From Niallia sp. FSL W8-0635 (lineage in GTDB: Bacteria; Bacillota; Bacilli; Bacillales; Cytobacillaceae): a stretch of 64,000 nt of DNA. The stretch is taken from positions 2,334,501 to 2,398,500 of the forward strand of contig NZ_JBBOYD010000001.1 in NCBI RefSeq assembly GCF_038007965.1, read 5' to 3'. The notes under the pieces were generated by a model, which was not told where the DNA came from, ran no database searches, and was given only the letters and a program-made list of their open reading frames with translations. The position numbers were made by a program, and so were the translations under genes. This document shows, piece after piece, positions 25,603 to 34,631 of this stretch; within the stretch, counting starts at the first letter, position 1, and the number at the start of each line of letters is the position of its first letter.

Positions 25603-26592
25603 ATGTCTTCCGATCATTATACCGTTATTGATTCCGTTATTAAAGAGAATAACAACAGCTATTTAGCTACTATTGTAAAGGTAGAAGGTTCAGCCTATCG
25701 TAAAGAAGGAACCATGATGTTCATCTCGGATAAGGGGATGGAAACAGGCTTGCTTAGTGGTGGTTGCGTGGAGCAGGACTTACTTGCAAGGATTGAGATC
25801 CAGAAGGAAATGCAACCATTCATGATGGAATATGATTTACGTTCCGAAGATGATTTATCTTGGGGGCAAGGAATCGGCTGTGACGGCAAAATATTTATTA
25901 TGGTTGAGCCAATTACGACGGAAACAAGATTGCTTTTCCAAGAAATAAACAGCTATTTAAAAAAGGGAATTACAATCACACTTGTTAAAAAATTTAACAA
26001 GTCAAATAAACAGATGGAGAATTTTATTTTCGGTAAAACAGATGAGAATGCAAATATGTCATCCTTTCAAAAATATGAAGCGAATTTTGATGGGGAGATA
26101 TTCTCGTTCATCCAGACTATACATCCTCAGCCCAAATTAATCATCTATGGCGCAGGACCAGATGCAAGGCCAGTCGTAAATTTTGCAAGTAAAGCAGGAT
26201 TCTATGTAATTTTATCTGATTGGCGACAAGCCTATTGTTCAAAAGAAAATATTCCCAACGCCAACGAATATATCATTGGAACTCCAAATGAAGCGATGGC
26301 TGAAATAAAGCCTACGGAACATGATTTTGTCATTACAATGACTCACAGCTTCCTGAAGGATCAAGAAATAGTTGATTACTTCCAACAAAAGAAGCTGAAC
26401 TACCTAGGACTTCTCGGTTCAAAAAAAAGGTCAGAAAGATTATTAGCTGGAAAAAAGAAACAAGAGTGGATCCATTATCCAGTTGGTTTACCTATCCATT
26501 CAGAAAGCCCGGAAGAGATTGCAATTAGTATTGTGGCCGAATTAATTAAGATAAAAAATAAGACAATGTCTAAAAAAAGGATCATGCTATGA
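25603..26592 (+). CDS. pucA: Xanthine dehydrogenase maturation factor, XdhC/CoxI family (PucA)
   Basis: Chaperone that matures and inserts the sulfurated molybdenum cofactor into xanthine dehydrogenase. 329 residues from the ATG at 25603, 7 bases after GGAGG; an ATG at 25597 overlaps that site. N-terminal XdhC/CoxI domain with GSAYRKEGTMMFISD and LSGGCVEQDLL; C-terminal Rossmann part with LIIYGAGPDARPVVNFA and LLGSKKRSERLL. Its stop overlaps the start of the next gene (ATGA). Gene order A-B-C-D-E matches the B. subtilis puc operon. Confidence 0.93.
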   Translation: MSSDHYTVIDSVIKENNNSYLATIVKVEGSAYRKEGTMMFISDKGMETGLLSGGCVEQDLLARIEIQKEMQPFMMEYDLRSEDDLSWGQGIGCDGKIFIMVEPITTETRLLFQEINSYLKKGITITLVKKFNKSNKQMENFIFGKTDENANMSSFQKYEANFDGEIFSFIQTIHPQPKLIIYGAGPDARPVVNFASKAGFYVILSDWRQAYCSKENIPNANEYIIGTPNEAMAEIKPTEHDFVITMTHSFLKDQEIVDYFQQKKLNYLGLLGSKKRSERLLAGKKKQEWIHYPVGLPIHSESPEEIAISIVAELIKIKNKTMSKKRIML

Positions 26593-27203
26593 TTACAGCC
26601 ATATATCTAGCTGCTGGAAAAAGCAGCCGAATGGGGGAGCCTAAATTATCATTACCTTTTGGCAAGGATACCATTGGAAATGCCGCTCTAACTGAAATAC
26701 TTGCAACTCCTTGTATTGATTATGTTCTAGTCATTGTTCAACCTACTGACCATTTAAGCTGGATATCAACTGAAAATAGTAACTTATTAAATGGAAAAAA
26801 AGGCGAAGTAATAAAATGTAAGGAAGCAAATAAAGGGCAATCCTATTCTTTACAAGCAGGATTTGCAGCCGCAATCGAAAAAAAGTTTGAAAAAATGCTT
26901 GTATGCTTAGCAGATCAGCCCTTTGTAACGTCAAGTATGCTTAGTAAAATAGTGGAAACACCATTCTATCCACCGAAGGAAGAATATGTGGCAAGTATGA
27001 ATGATGGGGTGCTCATGCCACCTATTCTATTTCATCAAACTGTATATGAAAAAATCAATCAACTAAAAGGGGATGCTGGAGCTAGAAAATTATTAAAAAA
27101 GGGACTTTTACATGGAAAAAAGATTGAATTTTCAAACGATATTCATTTTATAGATATCGATACAAAAATAGATTATGACAAAGCGTTAGCAAGGAGGAAA
27201 TAA
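26589..27203 (+). CDS. pucB: Molybdenum cofactor nucleotidyltransferase (PucB/MocA-like)
   Basis: Transfers CMP or GMP to molybdopterin-molybdate to make the dinucleotide cofactor required by xanthine dehydrogenase; MocA-type cytidylyl transfer is likely. 204 residues. The nucleotide-binding loop is AAGKSSRMGEPKLSLPFG near the N-terminus, then CLADQPFVTSSM with the metal-binding Asp, and GDAGARKLLKKG. The ATG overlaps the pucA stop by 4 bases, showing translational coupling. The next gene starts 2 bases after its stop. Confidence 0.92.
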   Translation: MITAIYLAAGKSSRMGEPKLSLPFGKDTIGNAALTEILATPCIDYVLVIVQPTDHLSWISTENSNLLNGKKGEVIKCKEANKGQSYSLQAGFAAAIEKKFEKMLVCLADQPFVTSSMLSKIVETPFYPPKEEYVASMNDGVLMPPILFHQTVYEKINQLKGDAGARKLLKKGLLHGKKIEFSNDIHFIDIDTKIDYDKALARRK

Positions 27204-27205
27204 AA

Positions 27206-28081
27206 ATGAAAATTTCTGCCGATGCCTATCCAACCACTGTCGAGATGCCCAGAACTTTATCTGCCATTCATAATCTAAGAAATCAACATAATCGTATAAT
27301 TTCTGGTGGAACGATTCTCCAAATTAATTGGGAGGCAGGTGTTGAAAAACCAGAGCATCTTATCAGTACAGAAAAACTTTCCGAATTAAAAGGAATTTCA
27401 GAAGTCCAGTTAGATGGAGAGCCAGCTTTAAAAATCGGTGCAGCAATGACGATTTCTGATTGCTTGCATAACATCTCGATTCAAAAGAATGCCTCGATTC
27501 TTGCTGAAGCTTGTGAAAAAATTGCTGCTCCAGCAGTTCGAAACCGGGGCACAATTGGTGGAAATATATGCAGTAAAATAGGTGACACTATACCAGCTTT
27601 ATTGGTTTTAGAAGCCCAACTATCCTTTTACAATGGTGAACAGGAAAACATGATTTCTTTAAGAGAATGGCTAACAAAGCCAAATCCTCCGTCCTCTGAA
27701 TTGTTAACAAATATATACATTCCTATTCATACCTTGAATAAACCTGGTTCTTCTTTTTTCAGAAAGATTGGCAGGCGCGAGAGCTTTACAGCAGCCATTA
27801 TTTCTATCGCAGGCTATATAGAGTATGAAGAAAACAATATTAAAACGGCAAGGCTTGCGATTGGCGGAGGCTCTCATCTCCCTTGTCGGCTTTCCATAGC
27901 TGAAAAAGAGATTAATAAAGCAGCAAATGGCATCGATTGGTCATTTTTATCTCAAGTGATTCAAGATGATTTTTCATCCTATACAGATCCATTTATAACA
28001 GTAGAATACCGTAAAAAAGTTGCTGCAAACCTGTTTATTGCATGGATAAAAGATATTCTAAAGGAGCAAGGAAAGGAGTAA
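27206..28081 (+). CDS. pucC: Xanthine dehydrogenase FAD-binding subunit (PucC)
   Basis: FAD domain subunit carrying electrons from the Fe-S subunit to NAD. 291 residues. FAD contacts of the molybdopterin dehydrogenase family are visible: ISGGTILQINWE, and NRGTIGGNICSKIGDTIPAL with the flavin-binding loop. FFRKIGRRESFTAA in the C-terminal half is also typical. The ATG follows AAGGAGGAAATAAAA. It is the third gene of the operon, 4 bases before pucD. Confidence 0.93.
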   Translation: MKISADAYPTTVEMPRTLSAIHNLRNQHNRIISGGTILQINWEAGVEKPEHLISTEKLSELKGISEVQLDGEPALKIGAAMTISDCLHNISIQKNASILAEACEKIAAPAVRNRGTIGGNICSKIGDTIPALLVLEAQLSFYNGEQENMISLREWLTKPNPPSSELLTNIYIPIHTLNKPGSSFFRKIGRRESFTAAIISIAGYIEYEENNIKTARLAIGGGSHLPCRLSIAEKEINKAANGIDWSFLSQVIQDDFSSYTDPFITVEYRKKVAANLFIAWIKDILKEQGKE

Positions 28082-28085
28082 ACCT

Positions 28086-30365
28086 ATGGTTCTTGATATA
28101 ACTAGTGCAGGCGCCAGATGGAAAATCCGACGAGACGGCGAACCAAAAGTAACAGGGAGACTCAAATATTTAACCGATATGTCTTTCCCGCAAATGCTGT
28201 ATGGAACGGTGCTTAGAAGCGAGCATCCCCATGCCAAGATTGAATCCATCGATACAAAAGAAGCAGAAGAGTTACCAGGTGTCGCTTCCGTTATTACGTA
28301 TAGAGATGTTCCTGGATTAAATGGTTTTGGCATTGTCATACAGGATCAACCCGTTCTTTGCGAAGATAAAGTGAGATATGTAGGGGATGCCGTTGCAGCT
28401 GTAGCCGCTGAAACAAAGGAAATAGCTCAAAAGGCAATCTCATTAATCAAAGTAAAGTATACACCATTACAACCGGTAACAGATCCGGAAGAGGCGTTAA
28501 GAGACACTACAATTAAATTACATAAAGATGGCAATCTACTTCATCAGGCTGCTTTTCAGAAGGGAGAACGGCAGATAGAAAAGAGTTTTAAAGACTGTGC
28601 ATTTATCGTTGAAGAAATATACCATACACCAAGGCAAATGCATGCGTATATGGAGACAGAAGGCGGAGTAGCTGTTCCTGGTAGTGATGGCGGAATTACC
28701 GTTTATGCACCGACACAGCATGGGTTTAAAGATCAATTACAGCTTTCTAGAATTCTTTCTATTCCACCAGAAAAAATCCGTATTATTTCAAGTCCAATTG
28801 GAGGTTCCTTCGGAGGAAAGGATGAACTGAATATACAGCCTTATATCACCATCCTGGCCTTAAAAACAAAACGACCGGTAAAGATTCATCAATCAAGAAG
28901 AGTTTCTATTAAAGCGGGCTTAAAAAGACATCCAATGAAAATATATATGAAGACAGGAACCGATACAGGAGGAAAGCTACTTGCACATCAAGTGAAAATT
29001 TTCGCGGATACAGGTGCTTACGCCACTTTAGGTCCGGCTGTTTTAGATTTCGCTGTAGAGCATAGCGCTGGTCCTTATCGTATAGAGAATGTGGATGTAA
29101 AGGGGTATTCCATTTACACAAATAACGGAGTCGCCGGTGAATTTAGAGGATTTGGCGGAAATCAAATAACGTTTGCTTTAGAAACACAGATAGAGCGTTT
29201 AGCAGAAAAAATTGGTATATCCTCAACGGAATTCCGCATGAAAAATTTGCGTCAAACAGAGGATCCTGGACCAGTTGAACAACCCATAGTTCCTACAGAT
29301 GGGGCAAAAGCTGTTCTAACAGAACTTATCAAGTCACCCATTCTTCAAAAGAAAACAGATTTGAATGCCGGAATGGATTGGAAGCTTAAAGGAAGAGGAT
29401 ACAGCATTACGATGCATGGCGGAGGTCTTGGCTATGGAAGACCAGATCCATCAGGTGCACGCTTATCTTTAAATGAAGAAGGAAAGCTAGAGGTTTCCTT
29501 TGGTTTTGAAGAATGTGGGCAAGGTTTGATTTCAACAATTGATATGATTATGACAGAAACCTTTAACTGTGACACAAATGATGTTGAAATAACGATTGGC
29601 GATACCGCAAAAGTGCCTCATTCTGGGTCATCGACTGCCTCGAGAGCGACAAATATGGTGTGGTTAGGGGTAAATAAATTAAAAGCTCCATTTATAGAAA
29701 AAGTTCTAGCTGGAGCAGAGAAACAAACAAATGTATCGTCAGAAAAACTTTCTCTTGGTAAAAATGGAATTTGGATTTATGAAGAAGAGAAGGAAGAAAA
29801 GCTTTTACTAACCTATAAAGAATTAGCATCATCAATGGATGAGCTTCCATCTGTTACTACCAGTTATCATTTTCCAACTACTCCCCAATCCATTGATGGA
29901 GGACATTTTTTATATACTTTCGCAGGTGTAGCAGTAGAAGTAGAGGTGGATCTCTTAACAGGAAGAGTAGCTGTAACGAAAATGGATCATGTCATTTCGG
30001 CGGGACCGGTTGTCAATCCGATGGGCTATTTAGGTCAAATTGAAGGTGGAGCAAATATGGGATTAGGATTCACGCTTATGGAAGACGCGGCAATGGAAAA
30101 TGGGCGATATATGACCGAAAACCTGGATACTTATTTAATTCCGACTATTTTAGATATCCCGAAGGAAACGAAAGTATTTGCAATAGAGGACTTAGTTAGT
30201 GGAGATACATATGGTCCAAGAGGAGTAGGAGAAATAGGCACGGTTGCAGTTGCACCAGCTATCGTTTCCGCGATACATGACGCTACTGGTATGTGGTTAA
30301 ATAAATTGCCTATACAAGCAGATACGATATTAAAGGCGGTTGAACAGAAGATTTTAAGCAGATAG
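28086..30365 (+). CDS. pucD: Xanthine dehydrogenase molybdopterin-binding subunit (PucD)
   Basis: Catalytic subunit oxidising hypoxanthine and xanthine to urate. 759 residues. Molybdopterin contacts include GGSFGGKDELNIQPY, EFRGFGGNQITFALE and the C-terminal GPRGVGEIGTVAVAPAI, where the Glu of GEIG is the expected catalytic base. The N-terminal alpha/beta domain starts near VTGRLKYLTDM. The ATG follows AAAGGAGTAAACCT. Located between the FAD and Fe-S subunit genes. Large-subunit family members also include other purine, nicotinate and CO dehydrogenases; the surrounding uraD, uraH and allantoinase genes support purines. Confidence 0.94.
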   Translation: MVLDITSAGARWKIRRDGEPKVTGRLKYLTDMSFPQMLYGTVLRSEHPHAKIESIDTKEAEELPGVASVITYRDVPGLNGFGIVIQDQPVLCEDKVRYVGDAVAAVAAETKEIAQKAISLIKVKYTPLQPVTDPEEALRDTTIKLHKDGNLLHQAAFQKGERQIEKSFKDCAFIVEEIYHTPRQMHAYMETEGGVAVPGSDGGITVYAPTQHGFKDQLQLSRILSIPPEKIRIISSPIGGSFGGKDELNIQPYITILALKTKRPVKIHQSRRVSIKAGLKRHPMKIYMKTGTDTGGKLLAHQVKIFADTGAYATLGPAVLDFAVEHSAGPYRIENVDVKGYSIYTNNGVAGEFRGFGGNQITFALETQIERLAEKIGISSTEFRMKNLRQTEDPGPVEQPIVPTDGAKAVLTELIKSPILQKKTDLNAGMDWKLKGRGYSITMHGGGLGYGRPDPSGARLSLNEEGKLEVSFGFEECGQGLISTIDMIMTETFNCDTNDVEITIGDTAKVPHSGSSTASRATNMVWLGVNKLKAPFIEKVLAGAEKQTNVSSEKLSLGKNGIWIYEEEKEEKLLLTYKELASSMDELPSVTTSYHFPTTPQSIDGGHFLYTFAGVAVEVEVDLLTGRVAVTKMDHVISAGPVVNPMGYLGQIEGGANMGLGFTLMEDAAMENGRYMTENLDTYLIPTILDIPKETKVFAIEDLVSGDTYGPRGVGEIGTVAVAPAIVSAIHDATGMWLNKLPIQADTILKAVEQKILSR

Positions 30366-30375
30366 GAGGAGCAAA

Positions 30376-30882
30376 ATGGATGCCAATAAATTAATAGAAA
30401 AAACAACAAGCTTTAAAGTCAACGGTAAACAAATAGAGTTAACGCTCCCTCCAACGTATCGCCTTGTTGACATACTTCGTGATTCTTTATCGCTGACAGG
30501 TACTAAAGTAGCTTGTGAGGTCGGTAGATGTGGAGCATGTTCGGTAATCATGAACGGCAAACTGGTTAACTCCTGTTTAATTATGGCATACCAAATGGAA
30601 GATGCAGAAATTTTCACAATCGAAAGCTTATCAGAAGAGAGACTGCATCCAATCCAAGAGGCTTTTTTGCAGGCAGGTGCACTTCAATGTGGTTATTGTA
30701 CCCCTGGTATGATTATAGCGTTAAAATCTTTACTAGATGAAGAGGAACAACCTTCAAAAGAGGATGTGTTAACAGCCTTATCAGGAAACCTTTGTCGGTG
30801 CACCGGCTATGAGGGCATTTTGAGAGCAGTTGATCTTTTAACAAAAAAGAGGCATGAAACAATTGGGGAAGGAAAGGAATGA
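30376..30882 (+). CDS. pucE: Xanthine dehydrogenase [2Fe-2S] subunit (PucE)
   Basis: Small electron-transfer subunit with two [2Fe-2S] clusters. 168 residues. First cluster: Cys47, Cys52, Cys55 and Cys67 in ACEVGRCGACSV and NSC. Second cluster: Cys105, Cys108, Cys140 and Cys142 in QCGYCTPGM and NLCRCTGYEGIL. The ATG follows TAGGAGGAGCAAA. It ends 4 bases before the preferred uraD start, within one long transcript. Confidence 0.95.
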   Translation: MDANKLIEKTTSFKVNGKQIELTLPPTYRLVDILRDSLSLTGTKVACEVGRCGACSVIMNGKLVNSCLIMAYQMEDAEIFTIESLSEERLHPIQEAFLQAGALQCGYCTPGMIIALKSLLDEEEQPSKEDVLTALSGNLCRCTGYEGILRAVDLLTKKRHETIGEGKE

Positions 30883-30886
30883 GGAG

Positions 30887-31405
30887 ATGTATTCGTTGGA
30901 AGAAATTAATGCAATGAATCGACAGGAGTTTATTGAAAAAATAGGCTGGGTATTTGAGCATAGTCCTTGGATTGCCAATAAGACTTGGGATTATCGCCCT
31001 TTTCCTAGTTTACATGAACTCTATCAATTAATGGTACAGGTAGTAAAAGAGGCTCATATGGAAGATCAGTTAGACTTAATTCGAGCTCATCCTGATTTAG
31101 GAGGGAAGTTGAAAATGACTGATTCGTCTGTAAAAGAGCAAAAAGGGGCAGGGCTAGACTCACTCACAGCGGAAGAATATTTGGAATTTGCGGCATTAAA
31201 CAAAGCGTATTCTGAAAAATATGGATTCCCCTTTATATTAGCAGTGAAGGGGCATACAAAGGAAAGTATTTATAAAGCGATGAAGGAACGAATAAAGGCT
31301 TCTAAGGAGCAGGAATTTCAAACGGCATTGACCCAAATATTCGCTATATCAAAATTCCGCTTAGATGATATCGTCAAACTAGAAACAAAAGGACAAGGTG
31401 CATAA
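30887..31405 (+). CDS. uraD: OHCU decarboxylase (2-oxo-4-hydroxy-4-carboxy-5-ureidoimidazoline decarboxylase)
   Basis: Third step of urate breakdown: decarboxylates OHCU to S-allantoin. 172 residues from the ATG at 30887 (AAAGGA 8 bases upstream); a longer frame from 30854 overlaps pucE. Family marks are RAHPDLGGKLKM with the catalytic His, LNKAYSEKYGFPFILAVKG and FRLDDIV at the end. In B. subtilis this domain is fused to urate oxidase as PucL; here it stands alone and no urate oxidase domain follows. The stop overlaps a GTG just before uraH. Confidence 0.93.
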   Translation: MYSLEEINAMNRQEFIEKIGWVFEHSPWIANKTWDYRPFPSLHELYQLMVQVVKEAHMEDQLDLIRAHPDLGGKLKMTDSSVKEQKGAGLDSLTAEEYLEFAALNKAYSEKYGFPFILAVKGHTKESIYKAMKERIKASKEQEFQTALTQIFAISKFRLDDIVKLETKGQGA

Positions 31406-31406
31406 A

Positions 31407-31748
31407 ATGAAAACAGGAATTACAACCCATGTATTAGATGTAACACTGGGAAAACCGGGGGCGGAAATAAAAGTAGAGTTATGGAAAATAACCGATACAA
31501 CTAGAACTTTCATTGCAAATGGTATAACAAATGATGATGGCAGAATAGATACGGTATTATTAGAAAAAGTGGAAGATGGGGAATTTGAATTAGTATTTTT
31601 TGTAAAAGAGTATTTTCAGAGAGTAGAAGTGGAAAATAACTTTTTAACAACCATTCCTATTCGTTTTAATACGGATAAAGCACAAAGTCATTATCACATT
31701 CCTTTATTATTATCTGGTTGGGGATATCAGACCTATCGAGGGAGCTGA
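31407..31748 (+). CDS. uraH: 5-hydroxyisourate hydrolase (transthyretin-like, PucM)
   Basis: Hydrolyses 5-hydroxyisourate to OHCU, the step before UraD. 113 residues from the ATG at 31407 (AAGGACAAGGTG upstream); a GTG at 31398 overlaps the uraD stop. The active-site signatures of the family are HVLDVTLGKPG near the N-terminus and the C-terminal YRGS preceded by HYHIPLLLSGWGYQT. Forms a tetramer in known homologues. The gene is coupled to uraD and 6-9 bases before allantoinase. Confidence 0.95.
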   Translation: MKTGITTHVLDVTLGKPGAEIKVELWKITDTTRTFIANGITNDDGRIDTVLLEKVEDGEFELVFFVKEYFQRVEVENNFLTTIPIRFNTDKAQSHYHIPLLLSGWGYQTYRGS

Positions 31749-31757
31749 AAACATTTG

Positions 31758-33092
31758 ATGAAATATGATTTAGTCATTAAAAATGGAATTATTGTCAGGG
31801 AAGAAGAGTTAACTAAAGCAGATGTTGGGATAAAAAATGGAAAAATAGTAGAAATAGATATATTTATTAATCAGAGTGAGGCAAATCATACGATTGAAGC
31901 AGATGGTCTATATTTGTTTCCAGGTGTGATTGATTCCCATGTACATTTCAATGAGCCAGGAAGAAGCGAGTGGGAAGGATTGGCAACGGGAAGTAAAAGC
32001 TTAGCGGCAGGAGGGGCTACATTATTCTTTGATATGCCATTAAATAGTCATCCGCCGACAACAACGGAAGAAGCTTTTCACCAAAAGAATGAAATTGCTA
32101 AAGAGAAATCCATCATTGATTATCGTTTATGGGGCGGTGTAGTACCCGGCAATTTAGATGAACTAGAAAAGCTTGCTCGTTGCGGAGTAATTGGCTTTAA
32201 AGCCTTTATGTCCAATAGTGGGATAGAAGATTTTCAAAGTGCAGATGATCGTACGCTATTGCTAGCAATGAAAAAAATCGCAGCCCTACATAGTATTTTA
32301 GCTGTCCATGCGGAAAGTGATACCATTACTGAATTTTTAGGGAAAGAGATTAATAGTCAAACTGAAAATATAGGTCTAGCTTTTTCGAATGCTAGACCAA
32401 TATTTTCAGAAATAGAAGCAGTTCAACGCATTATCGCCTATGCAGATGCAACAAAATGTAAAGTGCATATTGTTCATATCAGCAGTGCACAAGTTTTGAA
32501 GCCGATAGTAGAAGCAAAGCAAAGAGGCATTGATATTAGTGTAGAAACTTGTCCCCACTATTTATCGTTAACAGTTGATGACTTAGAAAAACTCGGAGCT
32601 GTCGCAAAATGCGCTCCACCATTACGCTCAAAGCAGGAAGTGGATAACCTATGGGAAGCAATCGCAAAGGATGAGATAGACGTGATTGGTTCTGATCATT
32701 CCCCTTCTTTGCCTTCTATGAAAAATGGAAATCTACTAGAAGCATGGGGTGGTATTTCTGGCTGTCAGACCTCTCTTTCCGTTTTATTAGAAGAAGGCTA
32801 TTGGCAAAGGGGGATTCCATTAGAAACCATTGCGAAAATAACAAGTACTAATCCAGCAAAAAGATTTGGGTTATATCCAAATAAAGGAAGTGTTTCTGTA
32901 GGAAGTGATGCGGATATTGCGATAGTCGATATAAATGAAAAATTTACGTTAAAACAGGAAGATTTATTTTATAAAAATAAATTAAGTCCTTATATCGGAA
33001 AAACTTTTCGTGGAAGAGGAAAAGTAACGATAAGTAGGGGAAACGTTGTTTATTCAGCAATGGAAGATAGTCAAACGCACACTTCCATCTAA
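31758..33092 (+). CDS. allB: Allantoinase (AllB/PucH)
   Basis: Hydrolyses allantoin to allantoate with a binuclear metal centre. 444 residues from ATG 31758; a TTG three bases earlier has slightly better spacing from GGGAG and could be the true start. Dihydroorotase-fold marks: DSHVHFNEPGRSEWEG (first metal His pair), GFKAFMSNSG (the carbamylated Lys), HIVHIS and ETCPHYL, and GSDHSPS (metal Asp). Last gene of the cluster; a terminator follows 81 bases later. The allantoate amidohydrolase and later genes are not in the window. Confidence 0.94.
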   Translation: MKYDLVIKNGIIVREEELTKADVGIKNGKIVEIDIFINQSEANHTIEADGLYLFPGVIDSHVHFNEPGRSEWEGLATGSKSLAAGGATLFFDMPLNSHPPTTTEEAFHQKNEIAKEKSIIDYRLWGGVVPGNLDELEKLARCGVIGFKAFMSNSGIEDFQSADDRTLLLAMKKIAALHSILAVHAESDTITEFLGKEINSQTENIGLAFSNARPIFSEIEAVQRIIAYADATKCKVHIVHISSAQVLKPIVEAKQRGIDISVETCPHYLSLTVDDLEKLGAVAKCAPPLRSKQEVDNLWEAIAKDEIDVIGSDHSPSLPSMKNGNLLEAWGGISGCQTSLSVLLEEGYWQRGIPLETIAKITSTNPAKRFGLYPNKGSVSVGSDADIAIVDINEKFTLKQEDLFYKNKLSPYIGKTFRGRGKVTISRGNVVYSAMEDSQTHTSI

Positions 33093-33173
33093 TTTAGATT
33101 GGAAAATGAATGTACAATACACATGTTTTGATAATCGTAAATATATTACCAACAATATTTAATAGATTCCTGT

Positions 33174-33205
33174 AAAAAAGCATTAGAAATATCTGATGCT
33201 TTTTT
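33174..33205 (+). terminator. Terminator of the purine catabolic operon
   Basis: Stem AAAAAAGCATTAGA with TCTGATGCTTTTTT (one G-T pair) and a 4-base AATA loop, followed by more T. It separates the puc operon from purT. Confidence 0.92.
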
Positions 33206-33265
33206 TGCGTTTCCTTAAAAATAAATACCTTCCACACCAAAAGTAAGCGATTTCCCATTTTGGTT

Positions 33266-33309
33266 AAATACGAATTATTTACAGTTCACAACTAAAATTG
33301 TTCGGAAAT
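33266..33309. promoter_or_regulatory. PurR operator (inverted PurBox pair) upstream of purT
   Basis: On the minus strand 33309-33297 reads ATTTCCGAACAAT, a perfect match to the PurBox AWWWCCGAACWWT. On the plus strand 33266-33278 reads AAATACGAATTAT, matching in all but two core positions. The boxes are inverted and 18 bases apart, the arrangement bound by the PurR dimer of Bacillus. It lies 87-130 bases before the purT start. Confidence 0.75.
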
Positions 33310-33395
33310 GAAGAAAAAAAGGGTTGAATAGACACTGATTTTACGTTAATATGCTGAATAAAGGAATAATTATTTTGTTTAGGGGGATTGGCATC

Positions 33396-34577
33396 GTGGT
33401 AGGAGCACCAAATACTTCACAAGCAAGAAAAATCATGTTATTAGGTTCTGGGGAATTAGGCAAAGAAGTAATCATTGAAGCACAGCGTTTAGGAATTGAA
33501 ACAATTGCTGTTGACCGTTATGATTCCGCACCGGCGAGTCAAGTTGCACATCGCTCGTATACAGTAGATATGCTGGATGGTGATCAATTAAAATCGGTAA
33601 TCGAGAAAGAAAAGCCAGATTATATTGTTCCTGAAATTGAGGCAATTGCTACTACTACTCTATTAGAATTAGAGAAAGAAGGCTATACGGTAGTTCCAAC
33701 AGCAAACGCTACTTATTTAACGATGGATCGCGAAGGAATTAGAAGATTAGCGAGTGAAACGCTAAAATTACCTACAGCAAAGTATGCTTTTGCAAATAAT
33801 ATAGAAGAACTGGAAGAAGCCGTACATACTATTGGATTTCCTTGTGTAATTAAGCCGGTTATGAGTTCCTCAGGCAAAGGGCAAAGTATTTGCCGTACTG
33901 AGGAGGAAATTGAATCCTCTTGGAAAGAAGCGGTAGATGGAGGAAGAGGAAAGAAAACGCGGGTAATTGTTGAGGAGTTTATTGCATTTGAATCCGAAAT
34001 AACCCTTTTAACTGTCCGTTCTGTTAGCGGTACAACCTATTGTCCTCCAATTGGCCATACACAGAAAGATGGGGATTATATTGAATCATGGCAGCCTCAT
34101 TTTATGTCAGCTGAACAATTAGCAGAGGCAGAGGAGATAGCTAAAAAAATAACAGACAGCCTAGGTGGGTATGGATTATTTGGGGTTGAATTATTTTTAA
34201 CAGCAAACGGTGTCTATTTCAGTGAAGTTTCGCCAAGACCTCATGATACAGGGATGGTTACCATGATTACACAAGACCTATCGGAATTTGCTTTACATGT
34301 AAGAGCCATTCTTGGCTACCCGATTACCGGTGTGAAATTATATGCTCCTGGGGCAAGTAAAACAGTAAAGGCAACAAAAGAAAGCGAAACATATGTTATA
34401 ACTGGAATAAAGGAAGCTTTATCAGTTGAAAATACACAAATTCGTGTGTTTGGTAAACCGAAAACGACAAAAGGAAGAAGAATGGCAGTCGTCTTACATA
34501 CGAATGAAACGGTTGAATTGGCGTTAGATGGGGTACGAAAAGCAGCAGAACCGCTTGCTATTTCTTATACTTTATAA
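33396..34577 (+). CDS. purT: Formate-dependent phosphoribosylglycinamide formyltransferase (GAR transformylase 2)
   Basis: ATP-grasp enzyme making formyl-GAR from GAR, formate and ATP, an alternative to folate-dependent PurN. 393 residues from GTG 33396, 9 bases after AGGGGG; the frame opens earlier but has no other site. Features: [20 protein letters not shown] at the N-terminus, ATP-grasp core [17 protein letters not shown] and [16 protein letters not shown], and [17 protein letters not shown] in the metal site. B. subtilis PurT has 384 residues. It has its own PurBox-bearing promoter, distinct from the upstream catabolic operon. Confidence 0.96.
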   Translation: MVGAPNTSQARKIMLLGSGELGKEVIIEAQRLGIETIAVDRYDSAPASQVAHRSYTVDMLDGDQLKSVIEKEKPDYIVPEIEAIATTTLLELEKEGYTVVPTANATYLTMDREGIRRLASETLKLPTAKYAFANNIEELEEAVHTIGFPCVIKPVMSSSGKGQSICRTEEEIESSWKEAVDGGRGKKTRVIVEEFIAFESEITLLTVRSVSGTTYCPPIGHTQKDGDYIESWQPHFMSAEQLAEAEEIAKKITDSLGGYGLFGVELFLTANGVYFSEVSPRPHDTGMVTMITQDLSEFALHVRAILGYPITGVKLYAPGASKTVKATKESETYVITGIKEALSVENTQIRVFGKPKTTKGRRMAVVLHTNETVELALDGVRKAAEPLAISYTL

Positions 34578-34631
34578 AATTTAGTTATTCATTATTGATT
34601 AGAAAATAAACACAATAGGGGTATAACACAA

